NCBI RefSeq assembly: GCF_002563955.1
Contig: NZ_PDJE01000001.1
Location: 682,001-746,000, forward strand
Reading direction: 5' to 3'
Length of the DNA stretch: 64,000 bases
DNA from: Paramicrobacterium agarici
GTDB lineage: Bacteria; Actinomycetota; Actinomycetes; Actinomycetales; Microbacteriaceae
The notes beneath the pieces were generated by a model. That model was not told the origin of the DNA, searched no databases, and was given only the letters and a program-made list of their open reading frames with translations. Of the stretch, positions 17,224 through 24,462 are shown piece after piece. Made by a program: the position numbers and the translations under genes. Every line of letters starts with the position of its first letter. Positions within the stretch are counted from its first letter, which is position 1.

Positions 17224-17731
17224 TACAGGCGGGCCACAGGGGTTTTTCTCAGAGCGCTTCGACCCGAGAAAGCATGATGTGTCCACATTCTCGTGCGGTG
17301 TCGATAACCTCGACGCCTGGTTGAGGGAACAGGCAGGGAGCGCGGACGCGAGACGAACCGCGCGAACGTGGGTGTGGGCTACTCGTGGCGGAGACGTTGT
17401 CGGGTACTACGCGCTCGCCGCCCACAAAGTGCAGCGTGAGCACGTGCCGACACGGATCGGGCGAGGCGGACCCGCCGAGATTCCTACTGTGCTGCTGGCC
17501 CGCCTGGCGCTTTCCGTTGACCTGCAGGGCAAGGGTCTCGGCGCCGCGCTCGTCGCCGATGCTCTTGAGCGTGTTGTCGTGGCAACGAAGGTCGTCGCTG
17601 CGCGTCTTGTCGTCGTGGACGCCCTCGACGAGAACGCCGCGCAGTTCTACGAGCAACTCGGCTTTCGCCGCATTCCCACGAGCATGCGCCTGGTGCAGAA
17701 GATTTCAGATATTGAGGCGGCCCTTGGCTGA
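17216..17731 (+). CDS. GNAT-type toxin (TacT-like tRNA acetyltransferase)
   Basis: A 171-residue GNAT acetyltransferase. Toxins of this family acetylate the amino group of aminoacyl-tRNA and block translation. Family features are the early F-DCGVDNLDAWLREQA-like segment (here FSCGVDNLDAWLREQA), the acetyl-CoA loop LQGKGLGAAL near residue 104, and ENAAQFYEQLGF with the catalytic Tyr near residue 147. The GTG at 17216 overlaps the antitoxin stop by eight bases. It is a complete type II toxin-antitoxin operon with the operator at 16918-16939. Confidence 0.88.
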   Translation: MPDTGGPQGFFSERFDPRKHDVSTFSCGVDNLDAWLREQAGSADARRTARTWVWATRGGDVVGYYALAAHKVQREHVPTRIGRGGPAEIPTVLLARLALSVDLQGKGLGAALVADALERVVVATKVVAARLVVVDALDENAAQFYEQLGFRRIPTSMRLVQKISDIEAALG

Positions 17732-17744
17732 ATGCGGCGTGCCA

Positions 17745-18320
17745 TCATGTGCGGCTCACGGAAGTAGTGCTCGCAGAGTCGGCTTGCGCTTTGAGCTGCG
17801 GCAGAATATCGCCGATGCCCACCTCGATGCGGCTGTACACCTCGTTGTTCAGCACGAGGGTTCCGTCGAAGTCGCCCGCGTTCGCGTAGAAGCCGACGGG
17901 TGCCGTTGCCGCCTGGAAGAACCCGAAGAGCGGGCGAAGCACGTGCTCGATCACGAGCGCGTGGCGGTCGCTGCCGCCGGTCGCGACGAGAATGACCGGC
18001 TTATTCGCGAGCGCGTACTGCTCGATGAGGTCGAAGAAATGCTTGAACATTCCCGGGTACGACGCGCGAAAGACGGGCGCGGCCGCAATGAGCACGTCGG
18101 CGCTCTCGGCCGTCGCGAGGGCCTCCTCGACGTCTGCCGTGACGTCGTCGCGCATTACGGCGCTCGTGAAGCCAGGCCCGAGCCGGTAGACGTCGATCCG
18201 AGTCGTCGTGATCGGGAGCTTCTCGGCGAGCGATGACGTGACGAGATCCGTCAGGCCCATCGTTTTCGACCGCTCGGTCGGGCTGCCGTTGACAATGACG
18301 ACATTGAGGACGCTGCTCAC
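17745..18320 (-). CDS. CE1759-type NAD(P)H-dependent FMN reductase
   Basis: A 191-residue flavodoxin-fold FMN reductase. VIVNGSPTERSKT is the phosphate-binding loop, and AAPVFRASYPGMFKHFFDLI is the typical FMN-contacting segment near residue 85. It overlaps the stop of the upstream LLM oxidoreductase by four bases, so the reductase probably supplies reduced FMN to that enzyme as a two-component flavin monooxygenase. The family name comes from a corynebacterial protein; the physiological substrate of the pair is unknown. Confidence 0.85.
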   Translation of the reverse strand: MSSVLNVVIVNGSPTERSKTMGLTDLVTSSLAEKLPITTTRIDVYRLGPGFTSAVMRDDVTADVEEALATAESADVLIAAAPVFRASYPGMFKHFFDLIEQYALANKPVILVATGGSDRHALVIEHVLRPLFGFFQAATAPVGFYANAGDFDGTLVLNNEVYSRIEVGIGDILPQLKAQADSASTTSVSRT

Positions 18321-19378
18321 GCGGCGACCTCCTCACGCGATGCGATCTCACGCCTCACCACGGGCGCCACCTCGGTGCCGAGCAGCTCGATCGCCCGCAG
18401 GTGCTCCGGCTGCGGCAGGCCGCCGAAGCCCATCTGCACGATGATCCTGTCAATGCCGTAGATGTCGTGGTAGGCGAGGATCTTGTCGATCACCTCGTTC
18501 ACGCTGCCCGCAAGCAGCGCACCTCCCGCGCTGGCCTGCGCGTCAAAGGCGTTGCGGGGAATCGTGAACCCTTCGCCCCGCTGGTGGTTGTTCTCTTGCA
18601 TGCCGCGGGCGAAGTAGGGGTACATCGTGTCGCGAGCACCCTGACTGGTGTCACCGACGTAGCCGTGGAGATTGATGCTCATCCGCTGAGATTCCAGACC
18701 GTGTCCGGATGCTTCCGCAGCCTGTCGATACAGGGCGGCAGCCTGCTGCATGCCGGTGATCGGCCCGAGCAGAAGAGCAAGCGCCATCGGGAGGCCGAGC
18801 TGACCGGTGCGGATCGCCGATGCTGGAGTGCCGCCAACGCCCACCCAGATAGGGAGGTCGCCGATCGGGCGCGGCGCCACGTCTGCGTTGATGAGCGGGG
18901 CTCGAAGCGTGCCTTCGTTCCACGTGACCGGGTTGTTCGCGCGGATCGCCAGCAGCGCATCGAGCTTCTCGCGGAAGAGATCTGAGTAGTCGGCGAGGTC
19001 GTAGCCGAACAGCGGGAACGACTCCGTGTATGAGCCTCGGCCCGCGATGATCTCAGCGCGCCCGCCCGAGAGCAGATCGAGTGTCGCGAAGTTCTCGAAG
19101 ACGCGCACCGGGTCGTCGGAGCTGAGCACGGTGACCCCGCTCGTGAGATGGATTCTGCTGGTCTGCGTGGCGATCGCCGAGAGGATCATCTGCGGAGCCG
19201 AAGCGACGAAGTCCGAGCGGTGGTGCTCGCCGACGCCGAAGACGTCGAGTCCGGATTGTTCGGCAACGCGCGCTTGCTCCAGGGTCTGCATCATGCGCTC
19301 GGCCGGTGAGGGCATCGCCCCCGTGCTCAGGTCACTCGTGAGTTCCCCGAAGGTGAGGACGCCGATTTCGAAGGCCAT
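18317..19378 (-). CDS. LLM-class flavin-dependent oxidoreductase
   Basis: A 353-residue luciferase-like TIM-barrel flavoenzyme. The start at 19378 gives MAFEIGVLTFGELT. Signature stretches are GLDVFGVGEHHRSDF near residue 45, the TSGVTVLSSDDPVRV strand and GRAEIIAGRGSY near residue 115. Members oxidise alkanes, sulfonates or other small molecules using reduced FMN. It sits between an HxlR regulator and an FMN reductase, with one base before and a four-base overlap after, so the three are one operon. The longer in-frame extension upstream overlaps the regulator and is rejected. Confidence 0.88.
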   Translation of the reverse strand: MAFEIGVLTFGELTSDLSTGAMPSPAERMMQTLEQARVAEQSGLDVFGVGEHHRSDFVASAPQMILSAIATQTSRIHLTSGVTVLSSDDPVRVFENFATLDLLSGGRAEIIAGRGSYTESFPLFGYDLADYSDLFREKLDALLAIRANNPVTWNEGTLRAPLINADVAPRPIGDLPIWVGVGGTPASAIRTGQLGLPMALALLLGPITGMQQAAALYRQAAEASGHGLESQRMSINLHGYVGDTSQGARDTMYPYFARGMQENNHQRGEGFTIPRNAFDAQASAGGALLAGSVNEVIDKILAYHDIYGIDRIIVQMGFGGLPQPEHLRAIELLGTEVAPVVRREIASREEVAA

Positions 19379-19379
19379 G

Positions 19380-19796
19380 TCAGTTCTCTTCCGTCGTTCG
19401 TGTGTCGCGTTCATGCGTGTCGCTCGTGCCCGTCGGGTTCTCGGTCGCTCCGTAGGCGTGACCCCAGCTCGTGATGTCTTCAAGGATCGGCAGGAGAGCG
19501 AGACCAGCGATCGTGAGCGTGTATCGCACCCGCAGCGGGCGCGTGTCGACGACCGTGCGCTCCACGAGTCCGTCGGTCTCGAGTTCGCGCAGTCTCTTCG
19601 CGAGCATCGTGTCGCCGATGTGTCCGACGAAGCGGCTGATCTCGGCAAACCCGGTGCAATCGCGACCGATCGCCTCGATGATGATCCCTGTCCATCGTCG
19701 GCCGATGATGTCCATAGCCGTGACGAACGAGGGACATGCGCCGCCAACGGCCTCCTCGATCGGGAGGTCGGATCTCGATGACGTGCGGTCAGTCAT
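19380..19796 (-). CDS. HxlR-family winged-helix regulator
   Basis: A 138-residue regulator with the HxlR winged-helix domain at about residues 20-110: the Cys of GGACPSF at the N-terminal arm, then GRRWTGIIIEAIG and MLAKRLRELETDGLVER. HxlR proteins often sense quinones, aldehydes or redox change, frequently through that N-terminal cysteine. It is the first gene of the operon with the LLM oxidoreductase and FMN reductase. A perfect palindrome lies 15 bases upstream and suggests autoregulation. Confidence 0.9.
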   Translation of the reverse strand: MTDRTSSRSDLPIEEAVGGACPSFVTAMDIIGRRWTGIIIEAIGRDCTGFAEISRFVGHIGDTMLAKRLRELETDGLVERTVVDTRPLRVRYTLTIAGLALLPILEDITSWGHAYGATENPTGTSDTHERDTRTTEEN

Positions 19797-19810
19797 TTCT
19801 CACTCCACTT

Positions 19811-19827
19811 TCTGTAGTCCCTACAGA
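19811..19827. promoter_or_regulatory. Palindromic operator upstream of the hxlR-type gene
   Basis: TCTGTAG-TCC-CTACAGA is a perfect 7-bp inverted repeat, flanked further out by ACTTT and AAAGT. HxlR dimers bind sites of this size, so it is probably the autoregulatory operator of the three-gene operon. Confidence 0.6.
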
Positions 19828-19872
19828 TAGCAAAGTGAGTGTGGTGGATATTCCCGGCACCTGGGATCTCTG

Positions 19873-20853
19873 TCAGGCGGCGTCGAGCACCTGGCGCCGC
19901 AGCTCACTGGGCGGGCACCCGAAACTCGCCTTGAATGCCCGGCTGAAGTGCGCTGCATCGATGAACCCCCACCGCGCGGCAATCGCCGCAACCGGCAGGT
20001 CGGCGAACTCAGGAGCGGTGAGGTCCCGTCGGCAGTTCTCGAGCCTGCGCTGCCGCACCCAGGTCGACACCGTGGTTCCCTGTTCGCTGAACAGGGCGTG
20101 CAGGTACCGCACCGACACGTGGTTCGCGGCCGCGATGCTTTGCGGATCAAGCGTGGTCGACGCCAGGTTCTCATCGATGTACCGCATGATCGACGAGGTG
20201 AGGGCGGCTTTGGGCGAAGCGGATGCTGTGGAGCCGAGCTCTGCGGCGTACAGCGTCGTGGTGAGATCGACCGCTGCTCGCGCGAGCCGGGTGCCAGCGG
20301 GTCCGTTCAGCACGTCGAGGTTGGCGGCGAGACCGGTCAGGAACGGCGTGATCACGCGCGTCAGCGCAGAATCGTGGCGCATGCACACGGCGGTCATCTG
20401 CGAGAGGGTGTCCGGCGCGATGCCGAGTGCGTCGTGGTCGAACATGAGCACGAGCGTGCTGAACTCCCGGTTGAACTCGAGAACATACGGGCGCTCGGTT
20501 GAGTAGATGGCGATGTCGCCGGGACTCAGCAGCGCTTCGCGGCCGTCTTGCACCAGCATCCCTGTTCCGCTCAGTTGCACGCTCAGCTTGAAGTACGGAG
20601 CATCGCCGCGCGCGATGAGTTCCGGGGTGCGCTCAACGGCGTGCTTGCCGGCTTCGACGATCGACGCGTGCACGCCGTCACGCTCGACGGCAGCGATTGC
20701 GCCGCGGAAACCGCGATGCGCCGGCGCGGTCACGCGCAGCGGAACGAACGATTGTGAGACAGCGTGGCTGAACTCGGCGAAGTTGAGTGGGCGCGCGGAG
20801 TCCGGCGCCTGGGCTGTGGGAGGGGCAGACACCTGGGGCTTCGGGAGTGACAT
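19873..20853 (-). CDS. AraC-family transcriptional regulator
   Basis: A 326-residue regulator with an N-terminal AraC_binding_2-like cupin domain (residues about 20-190, including GDIAIYSTERPY) and a C-terminal double HTH (SIAAANHVSVRYLHALFSEQG, then WGFIDAAHFSRAFKASFG). This form often controls aromatic or amine catabolism. The ATG at 20853 has AGGTGG upstream and is preferred to a TTG 57 bases earlier. It lies downstream of an aldehyde dehydrogenase on the same strand, separated by a strong hairpin, so the two are probably separate transcripts but related in function. Confidence 0.87.
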   Translation of the reverse strand: MSLPKPQVSAPPTAQAPDSARPLNFAEFSHAVSQSFVPLRVTAPAHRGFRGAIAAVERDGVHASIVEAGKHAVERTPELIARGDAPYFKLSVQLSGTGMLVQDGREALLSPGDIAIYSTERPYVLEFNREFSTLVLMFDHDALGIAPDTLSQMTAVCMRHDSALTRVITPFLTGLAANLDVLNGPAGTRLARAAVDLTTTLYAAELGSTASASPKAALTSSIMRYIDENLASTTLDPQSIAAANHVSVRYLHALFSEQGTTVSTWVRQRRLENCRRDLTAPEFADLPVAAIAARWGFIDAAHFSRAFKASFGCPPSELRRQVLDAA

Positions 20854-20972
20854 CGTTGACCACCTATCGGGCACGGATCGGGCGCCATCGCAAATAATCC
20901 GTTTGTGCAATTTTAGCCCGGTGCGTGCAGAAGTCCAGAGCTCTCCGCATCGGCGGCCCCAGACAGGCGAAC

Positions 20973-21011
20973 GCCGTCCGCGGCGCTGGAATCGGCAGCG
21001 TCGCGGACGGC
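20973..21011 (-). terminator. Long GC-rich hairpin after the aldehyde dehydrogenase gene
   Basis: GCCGTCCGCG (20973-20982) pairs with CGCGGACGGC (21002-21011), and inner CGCTG/CAGCG pairs continue the stem. It starts 14 bases after the dehydrogenase stop on the minus strand. No T-run follows, so termination may be factor-dependent or incomplete. Confidence 0.55.
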
Positions 21012-21024
21012 GAGTGCGGGAACG

Positions 21025-22434
21025 TCAGCCGTTGATCACCTGCGGCACGCCCAGTGCCTTCAAGCCCTCGACGCCGAATTCGAGACCGTAGCCCGACTGC
21101 TTGACACCGCCGAACGGAATCATCGGATGCACGCCGCCGTGCGAGTTGATCCACACGGTGCCGGCCTCGATGCGCGCAGCCACATCGCGAGCGGCATCCC
21201 GATCCCCCGACCACACAGACGCGCCGAGGCCGACGTCGAGACCGTTCGCCATGGCGACAGCCTCGTCCACGTCGCTGTACCGAATGATCGGCAGCGCCGG
21301 ACCGAACTGCTCGTGCTGCACGAGATCGTTGTCGTTGTCGATGTCAGCCACGAGCGTTGTCGGGTAGAAGTAGCCCGGCTGCTCAGCATCCGGATTGCCA
21401 CCCATCACCACCCGCGCACCCGACGCCTTCGCCGACTCGACGAGCCGCGCCACGATGTCGAACTGCGCCTTGTTCTGCAGCGGCCCGAGCACGTTGTTCT
21501 CGTCGGTTCCGACGCCCATGGGCATGGATGCCGCGACGGCGGCGAGCTCGTCGACAACCGCGTCATACACGCTGTCGTGCACGTAGAGGCGCTTCATCGC
21601 CGCGCACGTTTGGCCTGTGTTGATGAACGCGCCCCAGAAGAGGTCCTGCGCGATCGCGGCGGGGTCGACGTCGGGCAGCACGAGCCCTGCGTCGTTGCCG
21701 CCGAGCTCCAGCGTCAGACGCTTGACCGTGTCGGCCGAACTGCGGATGATCGCCTTTCCTGTCGCCGTCGATCCGGTGAACATCACCTTGTCGATGTCGG
21801 GGTGGCTCGACAGGCGCGCTCCGACCTCGCGATCACCGGTGACCACCTGCAGCACGCCCTCGGGCAGCACCGAGTTGATGACCGAGACGAGCGCCAGCAC
21901 GCTCAGCGGCGTGTACTCGCTGGGCTTCACGACGACGGTGTTTCCCATGCGCAGCGCGGGCGCAAACTGCCACACCGAGATCATCATGGGCCAGTTCCAC
22001 GGCCCGATCGCGCCGACAACGCCGATGGGGCGGTAGTGCAGCACGGCGTGGCTCTCGCCGTCGTCGATCACGGTTTCGGCCTCGAGGGGAGTGGATGCTG
22101 CGGCACGCAGCCATGCCGAGGCGCCGCCCACTTCGAACCGCGCGTTCGGACCGTTGAGCGGCTTGCCCTGCTCGCGCGTGAGCAGCTGCGCGAGAGCTTC
22201 GGCCGAGGCATCGATCGCGTCGGCGGCGGCCAGCATGAGTTCGCTGCGCTTCGCGTGCCCGAGTGCCGCCCAGCCCGGTTGCGCGGCGCGTGCCGTGGCG
22301 ACAGCCGCGTCGAGGTCGTCGACGGTGTGCACGGGAGCGCGCCCCACCACCTCGCCTGTCGCCGGGTTCGAGATCTCGCGGCTCTCGCCTGTGTCGGGGG
22401 CGATGTCGGCCAGAAGGCTGTCGAAGGTGGTCAT
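21025..22434 (-). CDS. NAD(P)-dependent aldehyde dehydrogenase
   Basis: A 469-residue aldehyde dehydrogenase that oxidises an aldehyde to its acid. Active-site elements are all present: GPWNWP with the oxyanion Asn near residue 147, FTGSTATGK in the cofactor fold, the general base Glu in LELGGND near residue 245, and the nucleophile Cys in NTGQTCAAM near residue 279. The gene precedes an AraC-type regulator. It could act on aldehydes formed by the amine oxidase 15 kb away, but nothing in the sequence links them directly. Confidence 0.93.
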   Translation of the reverse strand: MTTFDSLLADIAPDTGESREISNPATGEVVGRAPVHTVDDLDAAVATARAAQPGWAALGHAKRSELMLAAADAIDASAEALAQLLTREQGKPLNGPNARFEVGGASAWLRAAASTPLEAETVIDDGESHAVLHYRPIGVVGAIGPWNWPMMISVWQFAPALRMGNTVVVKPSEYTPLSVLALVSVINSVLPEGVLQVVTGDREVGARLSSHPDIDKVMFTGSTATGKAIIRSSADTVKRLTLELGGNDAGLVLPDVDPAAIAQDLFWGAFINTGQTCAAMKRLYVHDSVYDAVVDELAAVAASMPMGVGTDENNVLGPLQNKAQFDIVARLVESAKASGARVVMGGNPDAEQPGYFYPTTLVADIDNDNDLVQHEQFGPALPIIRYSDVDEAVAMANGLDVGLGASVWSGDRDAARDVAARIEAGTVWINSHGGVHPMIPFGGVKQSGYGLEFGVEGLKALGVPQVING

Positions 22435-22592
22435 GGCTCCTCCACGTCGAGTCGGGTGCTGTCCCCACCGTATGGCGACGGCGCGCTGCCGAGTTGTCTG
22501 GCCGGGCAGTGCGCTTGCTTCAGCGCGCAGACTCTGCCGACAGTGCAGGCGCGCTGTGCGTTACCGTGGAACCCTCTGCGGAAGGATGCTCG

Positions 22593-22877
22593 ATGCTCGG
22601 AAACCTCAGCGGCTGGCATCTCATGATCATTGTTGCCGTCATGCTCGTCATCATCGCTGTCATTGCCGCGGTCGTCGTCGCGCTTCTTGTGTCGAGACGG
22701 CGGTCGGCACCGATGCCGCCGCCGACGCTGAGTGGAACGGCAGCCCGTCAACATCCTGCGCCGCCTGTGCGCACGACCGAGCAGCGTCTTGCCGAGCTCG
22801 ACGACCTGCGGCAGCGCGGCGTCGTCTCTGATGTCGAGTATGCGCAGAAGCGCGAGCAGATTCTGCGGGAGCTCTAG
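22593..22877 (+). CDS. Small membrane protein with SHOCT domain
   Basis: A 94-residue protein with one strongly hydrophobic segment (residues about 9-33) and a C-terminal SHOCT motif (RLAELDDLRQRGVVSDVEYAQKR, about residues 65-88), a short oligomerisation module found at the end of many bacterial proteins. The middle is Pro-rich. The ATG at 22593 has GGAAGGA upstream. The gene stands alone and its role is unknown. Confidence 0.85.
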   Translation: MLGNLSGWHLMIIVAVMLVIIAVIAAVVVALLVSRRRSAPMPPPTLSGTAARQHPAPPVRTTEQRLAELDDLRQRGVVSDVEYAQKREQILREL

Positions 22878-22980
22878 CTCGACTGCTCCTCGAGGGGCGT
22901 CTGCGTGGCGGCGCTACTCCTGCGTGAGCGGCTCGAGCAGAATGGCGCTGTTGCGGCGCCGCGAGCGGCGGGGCTGAGCG

Positions 22981-24294
22981 TCAGAACCAGATGCCGAGCC
23001 GTGGCGCGACGGGACTGTGGAACGCCGCATCGAGGTGAGCCACGGCGCCATCCGTCAGCTCCGTGATGCGCCCCGCGCGATGCAGCGCCGTCGCGGAGGC
23101 GCCGCCCACGTAGATCTGCGCGAGATCGCGCTCGCTCAACGCCAGGTGACCAGCATCCGCTGGTGCATTTTCGGTGAGATGCGAGACGGATGCTGAGCCC
23201 GCATCGTTCACCTCAAGCAGAAAGCGCCCTTGCGCGAACTCCAGCGGGTCGACGACGTCGAGCACGAGGCGCACCGGCCGTGAATACGACCGCGCCTCGA
23301 GCGCCGCGATCGGGTCGATGATGCGCAGCCACAGGTGGTCGTACGGCGCGACCTTCGCCGCACGCACGTCGCTCAGCTGCCACAGCACGGGCTCGTCTGT
23401 CGAGCGCAAGTCTGCCTCGAGCACGCGAACGAGGTCGAGCTCGAGCAGGAACCGCCACAGCGCCGCGTACGCATCGTCGGTCGCCGCCGCGAGGTGCAGT
23501 ACCGACGCAGTCAGCTTGTCGTCGGAGCCCTCCTTGACGCGGTACGCGGCGACTCCCTGCACCTCGCCTGCGGCGCCCGTGTACTGAATCGCGCGAATGT
23601 CCTTCGCCTTGTCTTCTTTGCCGGGGCGGTAGTCGATCGTGCCCGACCACAGCAGCTCGCCCAGCTCGATCTCGCCCGGGTGCTGCAGCCGCTCACGCTC
23701 GAAGATCGCGGGGCCCTGCTCGAACAGCTCGTCGAGCTCGATGAAGCGCACGCGACCGGTCGGCGTCGGTCCGGCCCAGCTCGCGCGCTTCGTGTCGATC
23801 GTGATCTTCGAGACGCGCGCGGCCGGGGCAAAGCCGAATCGGCCGTAGATGGTGGCCTCGGATGCTGTCAGCGCGGCGACAGGCACGTTGCACGCGGCCG
23901 CGGTGCGCAGCTCTGCTTCGATGAGGTTGCGGGCGATGCCCCTGCGACGATGCGTCGGCGCCACCGTCACGGCGCTGATTGCCCACGTCGGAACGGTGCC
24001 GCCCGGAACGCTCAGGGGCGTCGACCAGGTGGACACCGTGGCGACCGGATCAACGCCGGCCTCGGCGGCATCCCACACCCCTGTCGTGCGCCGGTACGCG
24101 CCCGCGTTCAGCAAAAACTCGACGTCTTTCTCGTCGTCGCGCTCGCCGTAGAAGCCGCGATTCACGACGTTGTGCCATGCCGCGTAGCGCTCGCGATCGT
24201 TCGCCGTGTCGACGAGGGCGAGTGTCAGCTGCTGCTCCGCAAGGTTCGTTGCCGAAGTCTGGTCGATGGGTGCGTCGGTGAAATCCACTCGCAC
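22981..24294 (-). CDS. Eis-type GNAT N-acetyltransferase
   Basis: A 437-residue protein with the Eis architecture: an N-terminal GNAT domain (ISAVTVAPTHRRRGIARNLIEAEL with the acetyl-CoA loop, then GRFGFAPA), a second degenerate GNAT fold, and a C-terminal SCP2-like domain. It ends in LGIWF, where the terminal carboxylate and the preceding aromatic residue form part of the Eis active site. Mycobacterial Eis acetylates amines on several positions of aminoglycosides and also cell proteins; the natural target here is unknown. The start codon is a GTG, and another GTG two codons later is possible. It is divergent from the D-lactate dehydrogenase gene. Confidence 0.88.
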   Translation of the reverse strand: MRVDFTDAPIDQTSATNLAEQQLTLALVDTANDRERYAAWHNVVNRGFYGERDDEKDVEFLLNAGAYRRTTGVWDAAEAGVDPVATVSTWSTPLSVPGGTVPTWAISAVTVAPTHRRRGIARNLIEAELRTAAACNVPVAALTASEATIYGRFGFAPAARVSKITIDTKRASWAGPTPTGRVRFIELDELFEQGPAIFERERLQHPGEIELGELLWSGTIDYRPGKEDKAKDIRAIQYTGAAGEVQGVAAYRVKEGSDDKLTASVLHLAAATDDAYAALWRFLLELDLVRVLEADLRSTDEPVLWQLSDVRAAKVAPYDHLWLRIIDPIAALEARSYSRPVRLVLDVVDPLEFAQGRFLLEVNDAGSASVSHLTENAPADAGHLALSERDLAQIYVGGASATALHRAGRITELTDGAVAHLDAAFHSPVAPRLGIWF

Positions 24295-24462
24295 AGCCTA
24301 GCGCCGCGCGGTGACGTGCACGCGTGAACGCTCAGCACTGTGAGCGCCGCGAGGAACAGATGCGGCCGCGCTGGGATGCGGGAGCGAAGGGCCGCGTCGG
24401 GCGGTGCGGGTGACGGATCATCGCCGCTGCGGTAGACAAGAGAGGTACGAAAGTGAGGGGCG

